Positions 8,218 through 18,146 of a stretch of DNA of 64,000 bases are shown here, piece after piece. The notes under the pieces were generated by a model. The model saw only the letters and a list, made by a program, of their open reading frames with translations. It searched no databases and was not told the origin of the DNA. The stretch is from the NCBI RefSeq assembly GCF_002699985.1, contig NZ_LKBT01000067.1:62001-126000 (forward strand), given 5' to 3'. This DNA comes from Pseudomonas sp. ICMP 561 (GTDB taxonomy: Bacteria > Pseudomonadota > Gammaproteobacteria > Pseudomonadales > Pseudomonadaceae). Position 1 is the first letter of the stretch, and each line of letters starts with the position of its first letter. The translations under genes and the position numbers were made by a program.

Positions 8218-8264
8218 GGGCCATCCATGGCCCAACGGCGCTCGCTCGGCATCCATGCCGAGCG
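8218..8264. repeat. Tandem palindromes sharing an ATCCAT core
   Basis: Two near-perfect palindromes stand side by side: GGGCCATCCATGGCCC (8218-8233), and a 10-base arm CGCTCGGCAT with its complement around CC (8243-8264). Both are centred on ATCCAT. From memory, similar double palindromes are scattered in Pseudomonas intergenic DNA; the function is unknown. Confidence 0.6.
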
Positions 8265-8383
8265 ACCCACACCAGGACACCTACGCTCAGCCTTCCGACG
8301 CTCGTTTAGTGGCGTACTTGAGATTCGTTTATGGCGATAGTTCGTTGAAGCAAAAGCAAAGTTTCGGCTACACGCGCTAGCCA

Positions 8384-8412
8384 TAAAAAAACCCCGCACA
8401 AGGCGGGGTTCT
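8384..8412 (-). terminator. Rho-independent terminator of groESL
   Basis: AACCCCGC (8390-8397) pairs with GCGGGGTT (8403-8410) around ACAAG. On the minus strand the stem is followed by a run of T residues, and it lies 33 bases after the groEL stop. Confidence 0.85.
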
Positions 8413-8444
8413 TTTATGGGGTACAGCTAGAGGGTGAAGCTGGC

Positions 8445-10091
<1,647 letters not shown>

Positions 10092-10142
10092 GATCGATCT
10101 TCCTTAAATACTTTGAGTAGTAACGGAAACTAGTGGGGTGAC

Positions 10143-10436
10143 TCAGGCTTCGACGACCGCGAGAATTTCGTTCTCGCTCATCACCAGCAGGTCTTCGCCA
10201 TCTACTTTCACAGTGTTGCTGCCGGAGTACGGGCCAAACACCACTTTGTCACCCACTTTCACGGCCAGCGCACGTACTTCACCGTTGTCCAGCACGCGGC
10301 CGGTACCCACAGCGAGGATCTCGCCACGGTTAGGCTTTTCAGCAGCCGAACCTGGCAGAACGATACCGCCAGCAGTTTTGGATTCTTCTTCGCTGCGACG
10401 GATTACGACGCGGTCATGCAGAGGACGAAGCTTCAT
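10143..10436 (-). CDS. groES: Co-chaperonin GroES (10 kDa)
   Basis: The 97-residue protein begins MKLRPLHDRVVIRR and contains the mobile loop region EESKTAGGIVLPGSA, both diagnostic of GroES. It forms the heptameric lid of the GroEL cage in the cytoplasm. It is the first gene of the operon, with AGGAGATCGAC before its ATG and a candidate heat-shock promoter about 140 bases upstream. Confidence 0.98.
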   Translation of the reverse strand: MKLRPLHDRVVIRRSEEESKTAGGIVLPGSAAEKPNRGEILAVGTGRVLDNGEVRALAVKVGDKVVFGPYSGSNTVKVDGEDLLVMSENEILAVVEA

Positions 10437-10576
10437 TGTCGATCTCCTGATTATGGTTTTTAAACCGCCGGTGATTACACCAGCGAGTTAAACATCCGGC
10501 GTTGCCGGTTACGGTTCGACGAGCGAACCGCAGAATACGGTCTGGCAAAAAGGCCAGAAACCTTGCGGTGACCCAT

Positions 10577-10604
10577 ACATAAGGGCGGGCATGGTGATTA
10601 CAAG
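10577..10604 (-). promoter_or_regulatory. Candidate heat-shock (sigma-32 type) promoter of groESL
   Basis: On the minus strand CTTGTAA (10598-10604) is followed after 13 bases by CCTTATGT (10577-10584). The sigma-32 consensus is CTTGAAA and CCCCATNT at 13-15 bases. The same bases also read as a sigma-70 pair, TTGTAA and TATGTA, 16 bases apart. Confidence 0.5.
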
Positions 10605-10650
10605 GCCAGCCGTAGAATTTTTTTGTCGAAAGTTACTGCGTCATGAAACG

Positions 10651-10676
10651 CACGCGGCACCCTGAGGTGCCGCGTG
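10651..10676 (-). terminator. Hairpin downstream of fxsA
   Basis: An 11-base perfect stem, CACGCGGCACC (10651-10661) with GGTGCCGCGTG (10666-10676), encloses a 4-base loop. It lies 18 bases past the fxsA stop. The following T run is short (CGTTTC). Confidence 0.65.
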
Positions 10677-10694
10677 GTGGGGCTATGAAGGGAA

Positions 10695-11177
10695 TTATTT
10701 GTCGCGATGCTCGAACTCGCCTTCGATCACATCAGGTTCGCGCGTAGGAGAATGAATCGCACCCGGACGCCCCGGATCGTTACTCGCCGGCATGTCTTCT
10801 GCAAATGCACGCTGGCGGATCGCCTGCTCTTCAGCACGTTTGCGCATGGTATTGACCAGCACCTTGCGCGTGATCGGCAGCAGGCAGATGACACCCAGAA
10901 TGTCGCTGATAAAACCTGGCAACAGCAGCAGACCACCACCAACGGCAATCATCAGACCTTCGAGCATCTGCTGGGCGGGCAACTCGCCGCGGGACAGACT
11001 TTCACGCGCGCGCATTGCCGTTGCAAAACCGGCCACGCGAATCACGAACAGGCCCAACAGCGAGGTTGCGACCACCATCAGGAATGTCGGGAAGAAGCCT
11101 ATCGACATGCCCACCCGTACCAGAACGAAGAGCTCCAGTACCGGAAAAAGAAGGAACAGCAGTAGAAAAACACGCAT
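10695..11177 (-). CDS. fxsA: FxsA family membrane protein
   Basis: The 160-residue protein has about four membrane segments, including the N-terminal FLLLFLLFPVLELFVLVRVG and a central GGGLLLLPGFISDILGVICLLP, the family signature, then a polar cytoplasmic tail. FxsA of E. coli was named for suppressing F exclusion of phage T7; its normal role is unknown. The ATG at 11177 follows GAGGA; the TTG codon just before it is a less likely start. Its place directly upstream of groES is conserved in pseudomonads. Confidence 0.9.
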   Translation of the reverse strand: MRVFLLLFLLFPVLELFVLVRVGMSIGFFPTFLMVVATSLLGLFVIRVAGFATAMRARESLSRGELPAQQMLEGLMIAVGGGLLLLPGFISDILGVICLLPITRKVLVNTMRKRAEEQAIRQRAFAEDMPASNDPGRPGAIHSPTREPDVIEGEFEHRDK

Positions 11178-11243
11178 CAATTGAATTCCTCAACGCAAGA
11201 ATGCCTTGCAGTAGACCCTACGTGACGTCATCAAAGCGTGAAT

Positions 11244-11975
11244 TCAAGCCTCTTGAGTATCACGAGTGGGCCATTTTTCCGCGTGAGCCAGCTGAACCAA
11301 GGCTTCGCGGACTTGTTTCGGTGTGTTACAGGGTTCACTGAATGCCAGCCAGTATAGGCTCTGACCGATGCGCAGGTGCATGCCTTCGCTGTCGATACCT
11401 GCCAACTGCGCAGCCTCATTTTGCGGCAGACCGGTGAGCTGAACATAGTGAGCAATGGCTTTGGCGTGATCAGCATTCATGTGCTCGACCATGCCGGCTT
11501 CAGCGGACCCGGCAAACGGGTTTGCCAGTTCGACATGATCGAGCCAGTGAATGGCACCAAAGCCGCCAATGAAGCGATAGCGCACGGGCACGAGTACCCA
11601 GAAATCGAAATCATGGGCGGTGTGATAGCTTTTCGATTCGGGAAAAAAACGGTAATAGCGCTGAGAAGCTGACTCGACGGCGTCTGGATCAACAAGCTTC
11701 TGCGCTTCAGCCATCACCGTCACGCGCCCAGTTGCCTGGACATCGTCAGCTTCGCGCTCGCCCACCAGTAATGAGCACTTCGCGTCCTTGCCCAGATTGT
11801 GAGTGTGCTGAGCGATGCGGCTGATCAATATCAGCGGTCGCCCGAGATCATCAAGACAATACGGAACAGAAGAGCCAAACGGGAAACCCGGCATGGATTT
11901 GGAGTGCGTCGACAGCACGCCCCGGTATTCCTTCAGCAACAACTCTCGCGCCTGCCTGATAGCCTTCACACTCAT
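11244..11975 (-). CDS. HugZ-like haem-utilisation / pyridoxamine oxidase-fold protein
   Basis: The 243-residue protein combines an N-terminal split-barrel flavin/haem-binding domain (about residues 1-150, with SSVPYCLDDLGRPLILIS and the FDFWVLVPVRYRFIGGFG strand) and a C-terminal DUF2470 domain beginning near MVEHMNADH. Members such as HugZ/HutZ bind or break down haem in the cytoplasm. No haem-uptake gene is adjacent, so the role is inferred from family alone. It sits upstream of fxsA on the same strand with a 66-base gap. Confidence 0.78.
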   Translation of the reverse strand: MSVKAIRQARELLLKEYRGVLSTHSKSMPGFPFGSSVPYCLDDLGRPLILISRIAQHTHNLGKDAKCSLLVGEREADDVQATGRVTVMAEAQKLVDPDAVESASQRYYRFFPESKSYHTAHDFDFWVLVPVRYRFIGGFGAIHWLDHVELANPFAGSAEAGMVEHMNADHAKAIAHYVQLTGLPQNEAAQLAGIDSEGMHLRIGQSLYWLAFSEPCNTPKQVREALVQLAHAEKWPTRDTQEA

Positions 11976-12285
11976 CCAGTGACACCTCGCAATGAACGCG
12001 CCGATGATCGGCGGTTGCCTAAATAAAGCTGAATATTAGCCAGCTGATTGAGCACGCGGATGGGTTTGGAAGACAAGCTAATAATTATTGTGAAGGGGGC
12101 TAGCGGGATGGCAGGACAGCCAGGGCAACTCATCCAGCATGGCTTGTCAAAGCGCCCTCGCGGCTAAAGCCGCTGCTACGGCCGGATGGCACGCGTAGGA
12201 GCGGCTTTAGCCGCCAGGGCGTCAGGGGTCGCACCTAATCTTCCACCGAACAAGACATCAATCGCGCGCCAGCTATTTACCAGGC
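11976..12285. other. Intergenic region holding a REP pair
   Basis: Between the HugZ-like gene and the DUF481 gene. Apart from the REP-type inverted repeat at 12152-12221 I see no gene or clear terminator. The HugZ-like gene promoter should lie at 11980-12100. Confidence 0.5.
12152..12221. repeat. REP-type inverted repeat pair
   Basis: The left unit reads GCGCCCTCGCGGCTAAAGCC and the right unit is its near complement GTAGGAGCGGCTTTAGCCGC followed by CAGGGCG. The units are separated by about 15 bases. It lies downstream of the DUF481 gene. Confidence 0.75.
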
Positions 12286-13293
12286 TTACCAGGTCACACC
12301 AAAACCTGCGGTGTAGCGGGTTTTGTCCAGGTCGCCATCACTGGAACCGCTGATGACGTTCTTCTCTGCCTTGAGGTTCAACGATGCCCAGTCAGTGACT
12401 TTGTAGCGCAGGCCCACTTCCGCATCCAGCGCGTAGTCAGCGACGTTGCTCAGTGGTCTGCCGAGCTCACCATTGGTGAAGAATTCAACTTTTTTGCCGA
12501 TCAGGAAGCGGTTGTAGTCCCAGGTGCCGGCGACTGAATAGAAGTTTTCCTTGCTGCCGTTGGAGAACTCGTAGTCAGTGCGGTTAAGCAAGGCGCCCAA
12601 CTTGAATGCACCCAGTTCGTCATCCCAGAACTGATAGCCAGGACCGGTACCGACGACGCGCTGACGACTCAGGTCTTCAACCTTGTCGCGCTTGTAGCTG
12701 ATCCGGCCATCCCAGAAAAATTTCTCGGTCAGGAAGCGGTCGATGGAGTACTCGGCACTCCAGTTGTCGGTACTGACCAGATCATCCTGAGTCTCGCGGT
12801 TGTAATCGCCTTTGGCGTTATGACGCCACTGGCCATGCCGTGCCGAAGTCTTGAAGGCTACGTTGTAATCATCGGTGTCGTTCTCGGCCTTCTGGAAGTC
12901 CATGGCAACATCGATATTGCCCTTCCAGACCAGATCGGTGATGACCGGCTTGGGTTTCAGAATCTGCTGGATGCTGGCCAACTCGACCGTTTTAGGCGCG
13001 TCACCGTTGGTCAACGTGACTTTGCCGTCATCAGACGCTTGCAACGATTTGGCAATTTCGCCCTGATACTGGTCCTGCTTGACCATCAACTTCTGGTCGC
13101 TCTCAAGCGTTTTGACCTGTTTCCAGTCAACCGGAATAGAACCGCCATAAGCGGTGTCAATCACCAGCTTGCCGCCGTCGAAAAGCTTGATGGTGCCGGT
13201 GATTTTGTCGCCATTCTTCAACCAGACGGTATCGGCGAGCAAAGGAGTAGTGGCAACGGAGGCAGCGAGGAACAGCAGAGTTCTAGTCAGCAT
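12286..13293 (-). CDS. DUF481 (YdiY-like) outer-membrane protein
   Basis: The 335-residue product has a signal peptide ending near PLLADTVW, an N-terminal small beta domain (WLKNGDKITGTIKLFDGGKL, residues 23-100) and a C-terminal beta-barrel-like DUF481 domain with alternating strands, ending in an aromatic residue (GVTW), as outer-membrane proteins do. DUF481 members are called salt-stress-induced outer-membrane proteins; the function is not known. The ATG at 13293 gives the signal peptide and is preferred over the TTG three codons earlier, although its ribosome site is weak. Confidence 0.8.
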   Translation of the reverse strand: MLTRTLLFLAASVATTPLLADTVWLKNGDKITGTIKLFDGGKLVIDTAYGGSIPVDWKQVKTLESDQKLMVKQDQYQGEIAKSLQASDDGKVTLTNGDAPKTVELASIQQILKPKPVITDLVWKGNIDVAMDFQKAENDTDDYNVAFKTSARHGQWRHNAKGDYNRETQDDLVSTDNWSAEYSIDRFLTEKFFWDGRISYKRDKVEDLSRQRVVGTGPGYQFWDDELGAFKLGALLNRTDYEFSNGSKENFYSVAGTWDYNRFLIGKKVEFFTNGELGRPLSNVADYALDAEVGLRYKVTDWASLNLKAEKNVISGSSDGDLDKTRYTAGFGVTW

Positions 13294-13452
13294 AAGCAAC
13301 AAGGAGGCTCAGTTAGCGGAAAATCGGGCATCATCCATAACGGATGACGTCAAGGCAATCGAAGACCGCCGCAGGAACAGAAAAGACAGACAGCAGGAAA
13401 TCCTTGTAGTTCAAATACCAAGGCCCGCTTATCTAGAAACAGGAGCAACGCG

Positions 13453-13821
13453 TTGACCAAAAAGCAGCCGGACTCATCGGATCCTGCCGGTATGGACCCG
13501 GCTCAGGCGCGGCGTACGGCGCTGTACCTTACGCTCAATCAGGTGCCGGAAGGGAAAGTTGTCAGTTATGGGCAATTAGCGGAGTTGGCGGGTCTGGGTC
13601 GCGCGGCGCGCTGGGTCGGACGGACCTTGAGCCAGTTGCCGGACGGCACGTCGCTGCCGTGGCATCGGGTCATAGGCGCTGGCGGCAAGGTCAGTTTGCC
13701 CGTCGGCACATCGTCAGGCGACGAACAGCGCGCCCGATTACGCGCAGAAGGCATCATTGTGCAGAACAATCGGGTAGATATCCGGCGTCATGGCTGGCGT
13801 CCGATAGAGCACAGCGGTTAG
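13453..13821 (+). CDS. Alkyltransferase-like (MGMT-fold) DNA-binding protein
   Basis: The 122-residue protein matches the C-terminal DNA-binding domain of O6-alkylguanine-DNA alkyltransferases, with the helix-turn-helix segment GKVVSYGQLAELAG and arginine finger RAARWVG. The active-site motif PCHRV is PWHRV here (about residues 74-78), so it cannot accept an alkyl group and resembles the Atl/YbaZ proteins that flag damaged bases for nucleotide excision repair. Translation probably starts at TTG 13453, 7 bases after AGGAG. It precedes ampG on the same strand with a 42-base gap. Confidence 0.85.
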   Translation: MTKKQPDSSDPAGMDPAQARRTALYLTLNQVPEGKVVSYGQLAELAGLGRAARWVGRTLSQLPDGTSLPWHRVIGAGGKVSLPVGTSSGDEQRARLRAEGIIVQNNRVDIRRHGWRPIEHSG

Positions 13822-13863
13822 AGTGCGCCCTTTGTTTTCGTAACCTGAGGCAGACTCCAGCCC

Positions 13864-15426
13864 ATGCCCCGTAAAACCTGGCGCGCCGCGCTCGCCGCAT
13901 ATGCCAGCCCTTCGACTTTAGTGCTGTTATTGCTCGGATTCGCTGCGGGCATGCCCTACATGTTGGTGTTTTCTACTCTGTCGGTCTGGTTGCGTGAAGC
14001 CGGTGTCGCTCGAGAAACCATCGGCTATGCCAGCCTGATCGGGCTGGCCTATGCCTTTAAATGGGTGTGGTCCCCCCTGCTTGACCAATGGCGCCTGCCA
14101 CTGCTGGGCAAATTGGGTCGGCGTCGCTCCTGGCTCGTATTGTCCCAAAGTCTGGTTATTCTGGGCCTCATCGGCATGGGATTCTGCGATCCGCAGCAGC
14201 ACTTGTCCTGGCTGATCGCGATCGCTGTTGTCGTGGCTTTTTCATCCGCGACCCAAGACATCGCCATCGATGCCTATCGCCTGGAAATTGCCAACGATAC
14301 TCAGCAAGCCGCCCTCGCAGCCAGTTACATGTCCGGCTACCGCGTTGCGGCGCTGCTCGCCACCGCAGGCGCGCTGTATTTTGCCGAAGGTTTCGGTTCC
14401 ACAGGTTTCGCCTATAAGCACTCGGCATGGACAGGTACCTATGTGCTGTTCGGCCTGCTGATGCTGCCAGCCTTGATTACTACGCTGATCATGCGCGAAC
14501 CTCCGGTGGCGCTGCGCACTCAACTGTCGGCTGCTCGCTATGGTTTCGTGCACCAGTTGGCGTCTGTCTTTGTGCTGATTGTGCTGCTGGTGTCGGTTCC
14601 GGCGATGTTCACCCAGCTCTACAACACGGACTTCGCCAGCGTGCTGTTTCAGGACGCCAGCTGGACTGACCTGTTGATGGAAGACCGTGCCTTTCTGCGC
14701 GCCATCCTTTATATCGTGCTCACCGTAGCGTGCCTGTCCTCGATGGGCCGGCGCGGGCTGGCTCCAGTGCTGACGCCAATCAATGACTTCATCCTGCGTT
14801 ATCGCTGGCAGGCATTCCTGTTGCTGGGTTTGATCGCGACTTACCGCATGTCAGATACGGTCATGGGTGTCATGGCCAACGTCTTCTACATCGATCAGGG
14901 CTTTACCAAGGACCAGATCGCCAGTGTCAGCAAGATATTCGGGTTGATCATGACGCTGCTGGGCGCAGGCTTTGGCGGGCTGCTGATCGTGCGTTTTGGC
15001 ATCATGCCGATCCTGTTTATCGGCGGCCTGACCTCGGCGGCCACCAACCTGCTATTCCTGATGCTGGCCGACATGGGTCCGAACCTCAAAATGTTGGTGC
15101 TGACCATTTCGCTGGACAACTTCAGCTCCGGATTGGCGACCTCAGCGTTCGTGGCGTATCTATCCAGCCTGACCAACCTCAAATTCTCGGCGACACAATA
15201 CGCGCTGCTCAGCTCGATCATGTTGCTGCTGCCGCGTTTGCTGGGGGGGTATTCGGGGGTTGTGGTGGAGAAGTACGGCTATCACAACTTCTTCCTGATC
15301 ACTGCGCTATTGGGCGTGCCAACGCTGATCATGATCATCCTGCAGTGGAGCAAGGAGGCGCGCCAGGACAAGGCGGCTGAGGTGCTTGAGGCTGAGAAGC
15401 CGGCCAACAGTCCGACAGACCTGTAG
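13864..15426 (+). CDS. ampG: AmpG-type muropeptide permease (MFS)
   Basis: The 520-residue protein has at least twelve membrane segments and the AmpG signatures GFAAGMPYMLVFSTLSVWLRE near the N-terminus and SATQDIAIDAYR in the fourth segment. It imports GlcNAc-anhydroMurNAc peptides into the cytoplasm for cell-wall recycling, which also controls ampC beta-lactamase induction. It lies just upstream of the convergent mscS-like gene and yajQ, the same neighbours as PAO1 ampG (PA4393). Its TAG stop codon lies inside the left arm of a REP element. Confidence 0.9.
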   Translation: MPRKTWRAALAAYASPSTLVLLLLGFAAGMPYMLVFSTLSVWLREAGVARETIGYASLIGLAYAFKWVWSPLLDQWRLPLLGKLGRRRSWLVLSQSLVILGLIGMGFCDPQQHLSWLIAIAVVVAFSSATQDIAIDAYRLEIANDTQQAALAASYMSGYRVAALLATAGALYFAEGFGSTGFAYKHSAWTGTYVLFGLLMLPALITTLIMREPPVALRTQLSAARYGFVHQLASVFVLIVLLVSVPAMFTQLYNTDFASVLFQDASWTDLLMEDRAFLRAILYIVLTVACLSSMGRRGLAPVLTPINDFILRYRWQAFLLLGLIATYRMSDTVMGVMANVFYIDQGFTKDQIASVSKIFGLIMTLLGAGFGGLLIVRFGIMPILFIGGLTSAATNLLFLMLADMGPNLKMLVLTISLDNFSSGLATSAFVAYLSSLTNLKFSATQYALLSSIMLLLPRLLGGYSGVVVEKYGYHNFFLITALLGVPTLIMIILQWSKEARQDKAAEVLEAEKPANSPTDL

Positions 15427-15513
15427 GACCGGCTTTAGCCGGGAGGGCGTATTGCTGATCAACGGAATAGTCCGATGCCACCGCCCCTCTCCCGGCTGAA
15501 GCCGGTCCTACAG
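15422..15513. repeat. REP-type inverted repeat pair overlapping the ampG stop
   Basis: TGTAGGACCGGCTTTAGCC at the left and GGCTGAAGCCGGTCCTACA at the right form an inverted pair with one mismatch, about 30 bases apart. The TAG in the left unit is the ampG stop codon. It lies between convergent ampG and the mscS-like gene and could act as a transcription barrier for both. Confidence 0.8.
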
Positions 15514-15540
15514 GAAATGCATTCCAACACAGATAACCAG

Positions 15541-16386
15541 CTACTGCGGTGCTGCTGAATCCTGAACCACGCGAATCACTCGCTGCGGGAACGGGATATC
15601 AATATTGGCAGCACGCAGACGGTCACGGGCTTCGGCGTTGAAGCGGTTCGACACATCGCCGAAATCACCGGTCTTGACCCAGACCCGCAGCGAAACAGTG
15701 ATCGAGCTATCACCCAGCGCAGCCACCACGGCCTGCGGTGCAGGGTCCTGCAGTATGCGAGGATCATCTGCCATATCCATCAGGACTTGCAGCGCCTGCT
15801 TCAGATCGGCCTCGTAATCCACGCCCACATCGAACGTGATCTTACGGGTCGGCTGGCGATTGGTGTTGGTGATAATCCCGTTGGACAGATTGCCGTTGGG
15901 CAGGATCACTGTCTTGTTATCGCCGGTGCGCACCACGGTATGGAATATCTGGATACTGTCGACAGTGCCCGCGATACCTTGGGCTTCGATCCAGTCACCG
16001 ATACGGAACGGGCGAAACAGCAGAATCAGCACGCCACCCGCGAAGTTCGCCAGACTGCCTTGCAACGCCAGACCAATCGCCAGACCTGCAGCACCGATAG
16101 CGGCCACGAACGAGGTGGTTTCAACCCCGATCATCGACGCAACGCTGACAACCAGCAGAATCTTGAGAATGATGTTGGCCAGGCTGCTGATGAAACCTTG
16201 TAGCGCGAGATCAGCATTGCGCAATGCCAGTAGCGCACCCACTTTGGTGGTCAAACGGTTGATCAGCCACCAACCAATCGTCAGGGTTACCAACGCCAAC
16301 AGCACACGGCTGCCGTATTCCATGATCATCGGGATCCAGGCCTGAGAGGCCTTTACCAGATGATCCATTTCGGCATTCAAATCCAT
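15541..16386 (-). CDS. mscS: Small-conductance mechanosensitive channel (MscS family)
   Basis: The 281-residue protein has three N-terminal membrane segments. The third is the Gly/Ala-rich pore helix (VAAIGAAGLAIGLALQGSLANFAGG, about residues 90-115), followed by the conserved beta domain (PFRIGDWIEAQGIAGTVDSI) and the vestibule. It is a tension-gated inner-membrane channel that releases solutes on osmotic downshift. The ATG at 16386 follows AGGAG by 9 bases; an in-frame start at 16422 has no such site. It is in the same place as PA4394 between ampG and yajQ. Confidence 0.9.
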   Translation of the reverse strand: MDLNAEMDHLVKASQAWIPMIMEYGSRVLLALVTLTIGWWLINRLTTKVGALLALRNADLALQGFISSLANIILKILLVVSVASMIGVETTSFVAAIGAAGLAIGLALQGSLANFAGGVLILLFRPFRIGDWIEAQGIAGTVDSIQIFHTVVRTGDNKTVILPNGNLSNGIITNTNRQPTRKITFDVGVDYEADLKQALQVLMDMADDPRILQDPAPQAVVAALGDSSITVSLRVWVKTGDFGDVSNRFNAEARDRLRAANIDIPFPQRVIRVVQDSAAPQ

Positions 16387-16506
16387 CTTTCTCTCCTCAC
16401 ATTTCCCGACCTGACGGCGCAACCATCAGACCGGGCCCGATGGTTACACCCTTGCACAAGCCATAGGCGCCGAAGGAAAACGAATTCCTGCGCCCAGGCC
16501 AGTCAA

Positions 16507-16992
16507 TCAGTCGCGGAAGTTATTGAATTGCAGCGGCATGCCAAATTCATTGGCACGCAGGACAGCCATCGCTTCTTGCAGGTCGTCACGCTTCTTGCCG
16601 GTCACTCGTACTTGCTCGCCTTGAATGGCGGCCTGGACCTTGAGCTTGGCTTCCTTGATGTGAGCGACGATTTTCTTCGCCAGCTCTTTGTCGATGCCTT
16701 CCTTGAGAACGGCGTCCTGCTTCATCAATTTACCCGAAGCAAAGGCGTCTTTGACTTCAAGGCATTTGACGTCGATCTTGCGCTTGACCAGGCACAACTT
16801 GAGGATTTCGATCATCGCTTCAAGCTGGAACTCTGCCTCGGCGGTCAGGCTGACCGTCAGGTCCTTTTCCTTGAACTCGAATTCGCCTTTACCTTTCAAG
16901 TCGTAGCGACGGTCCAGCTCTTTGATAGCGTTGTCGACGGCGTTAGTGACTTCGTGTTTATCCAGTTCGGACACTACGTCGAACGAGGGCAT
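16507..16992 (-). CDS. yajQ: YajQ family nucleotide-binding protein
   Basis: The 161-residue protein begins MPSFDVVSELDKHEVTNAVDNA, the YajQ family signature, and ends with MPLQFNNFRD, also conserved. It folds as two ferredoxin-like domains and binds nucleotides or tRNA; Xanthomonas and Pseudomonas homologues bind cyclic di-GMP. The ATG at 16992 is chosen because it gives the family N-terminus; an upstream ATG-like start at 17019 would add nine unrelated residues. Confidence 0.95.
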   Translation of the reverse strand: MPSFDVVSELDKHEVTNAVDNAIKELDRRYDLKGKGEFEFKEKDLTVSLTAEAEFQLEAMIEILKLCLVKRKIDVKCLEVKDAFASGKLMKQDAVLKEGIDKELAKKIVAHIKEAKLKVQAAIQGEQVRVTGKKRDDLQEAMAVLRANEFGMPLQFNNFRD

Positions 16993-17149
16993 GTCATTTC
17001 TCCAATGGATGGCGCTCAAACGCCTGTCTTTGATGTGAATAAAACCCGGTTATTATAACGAGACTTTCCCGCGTTCACTGCGAGCCATCCATGTCGACAG
17101 CCAATTTCTCGCTCCTGCTCAGTTTTCTTCGCCTCGCCGTGAGCCGCTA

Positions 17150-18070
17150 ATGGCCGTCGTCTGGCATGTGTTGGGGGCCGGGAGTCTGGGCAGCCTTTGG
17201 GCAGTGCGACTGGCAAGAGCAGGTTTGCCGGTGCGATTGGTTCTGCGTGATGCCGCGCGCCTGGCTGCATACGAGGCCAATGGCGGGACTCTGGCGCTGG
17301 TTGAGCAAGGTGTTGAGAGTCGAATGACAATCAGCGCGCAGACGTTCGACGGCAAAGAGCCCATCGCACTGCTGTTGCTGGCGTGCAAGGCTTACGATGC
17401 CGAACTGGCCGTATCGGCGCTGGCGCATCGACTGACACCTGACGCGCAAATCATCCTGCTGCAGAACGGCCTGGGCAGTCAGGACGCGGTCGCCGCAAAA
17501 GTCCCAAAAGCGCGTTGTATCTGCGCCTCCAGCACCGAAGGAGCGTTCCGCCAACGAGACGGAACCGTGGTGTTTGCCGGGCATGGTTATAACTGGCTGG
17601 GCGACCCTGCCCATCCTTCCCCGCCTGAGTGGCTGAGTGATCTGCAACCGGCAGGCATTCCCCATGAATGGACGCCGGATATCCTCACCCGGCTCTGGCG
17701 CAAGCTGGCACTGAACTGTGCGATCAACCCACTGACCGTACTGCACGACTGCCAGAACGGTGGCTTGATGCAACATCACTGCGAAGTTGCAACGCTGTGC
17801 GCGGAGCTGAGCGAACTGCTTCAACGCTGCGGACAGCCAGACGCGGCCGAAGACTTGCACAGTGATGTGCTGCGAGTCATTCAGGCCACAGCGGCCAATT
17901 ACTCCTCGATGCATCAGGATGTCGCGCAAGGACGCCGCACAGAGATCAACTATCTGCTGGGTCATGCCTGCGCAACGGCTGAGCGCCATGGCATCGTGGT
18001 TCCACATTTGCAGCAACTGAAAGTCAGACTTGTAAAACACCTTACGGATAGAGGGCTGCCTGCGAACTAG
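17150..18070 (+). CDS. panE: 2-dehydropantoate 2-reductase (ketopantoate reductase)
   Basis: The 306-residue protein has the N-terminal NADPH-binding segment VLGAGSLGSLWAVRLARAG and the catalytic-domain segment RKLALNCAINPLTVLHDC, which carries the conserved Lys and Asn of the ApbA/PanE family, and a C-terminal ATAANYSSMHQDVAQGRRTEI matching the substrate-binding region. It reduces ketopantoate to pantoate for coenzyme A synthesis in the cytoplasm. It precedes a histidine kinase gene on the same strand by 76 bases. Confidence 0.92.
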   Translation: MAVVWHVLGAGSLGSLWAVRLARAGLPVRLVLRDAARLAAYEANGGTLALVEQGVESRMTISAQTFDGKEPIALLLLACKAYDAELAVSALAHRLTPDAQIILLQNGLGSQDAVAAKVPKARCICASSTEGAFRQRDGTVVFAGHGYNWLGDPAHPSPPEWLSDLQPAGIPHEWTPDILTRLWRKLALNCAINPLTVLHDCQNGGLMQHHCEVATLCAELSELLQRCGQPDAAEDLHSDVLRVIQATAANYSSMHQDVAQGRRTEINYLLGHACATAERHGIVVPHLQQLKVRLVKHLTDRGLPAN

Positions 18071-18146
18071 CTCCGGCCACGTGTTTGCCCAATGGCCGGG
18101 GTGCGCGCTACCCTGAACATTCCTCATCCCAGTGTGATCCGTCCCC

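Larger units (their letters stand above)
7983..8384. other. Intergenic region between groEL and colR
   Basis: About 400 bases between the colR start and the groESL terminator. I see no convincing gene: short frames exist on both strands but lack ribosome sites. The right two thirds holds three strong inverted repeats, listed separately. The colR promoter should lie near 7980-8060 on the minus strand, but I could not fix its elements. Confidence 0.5.
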
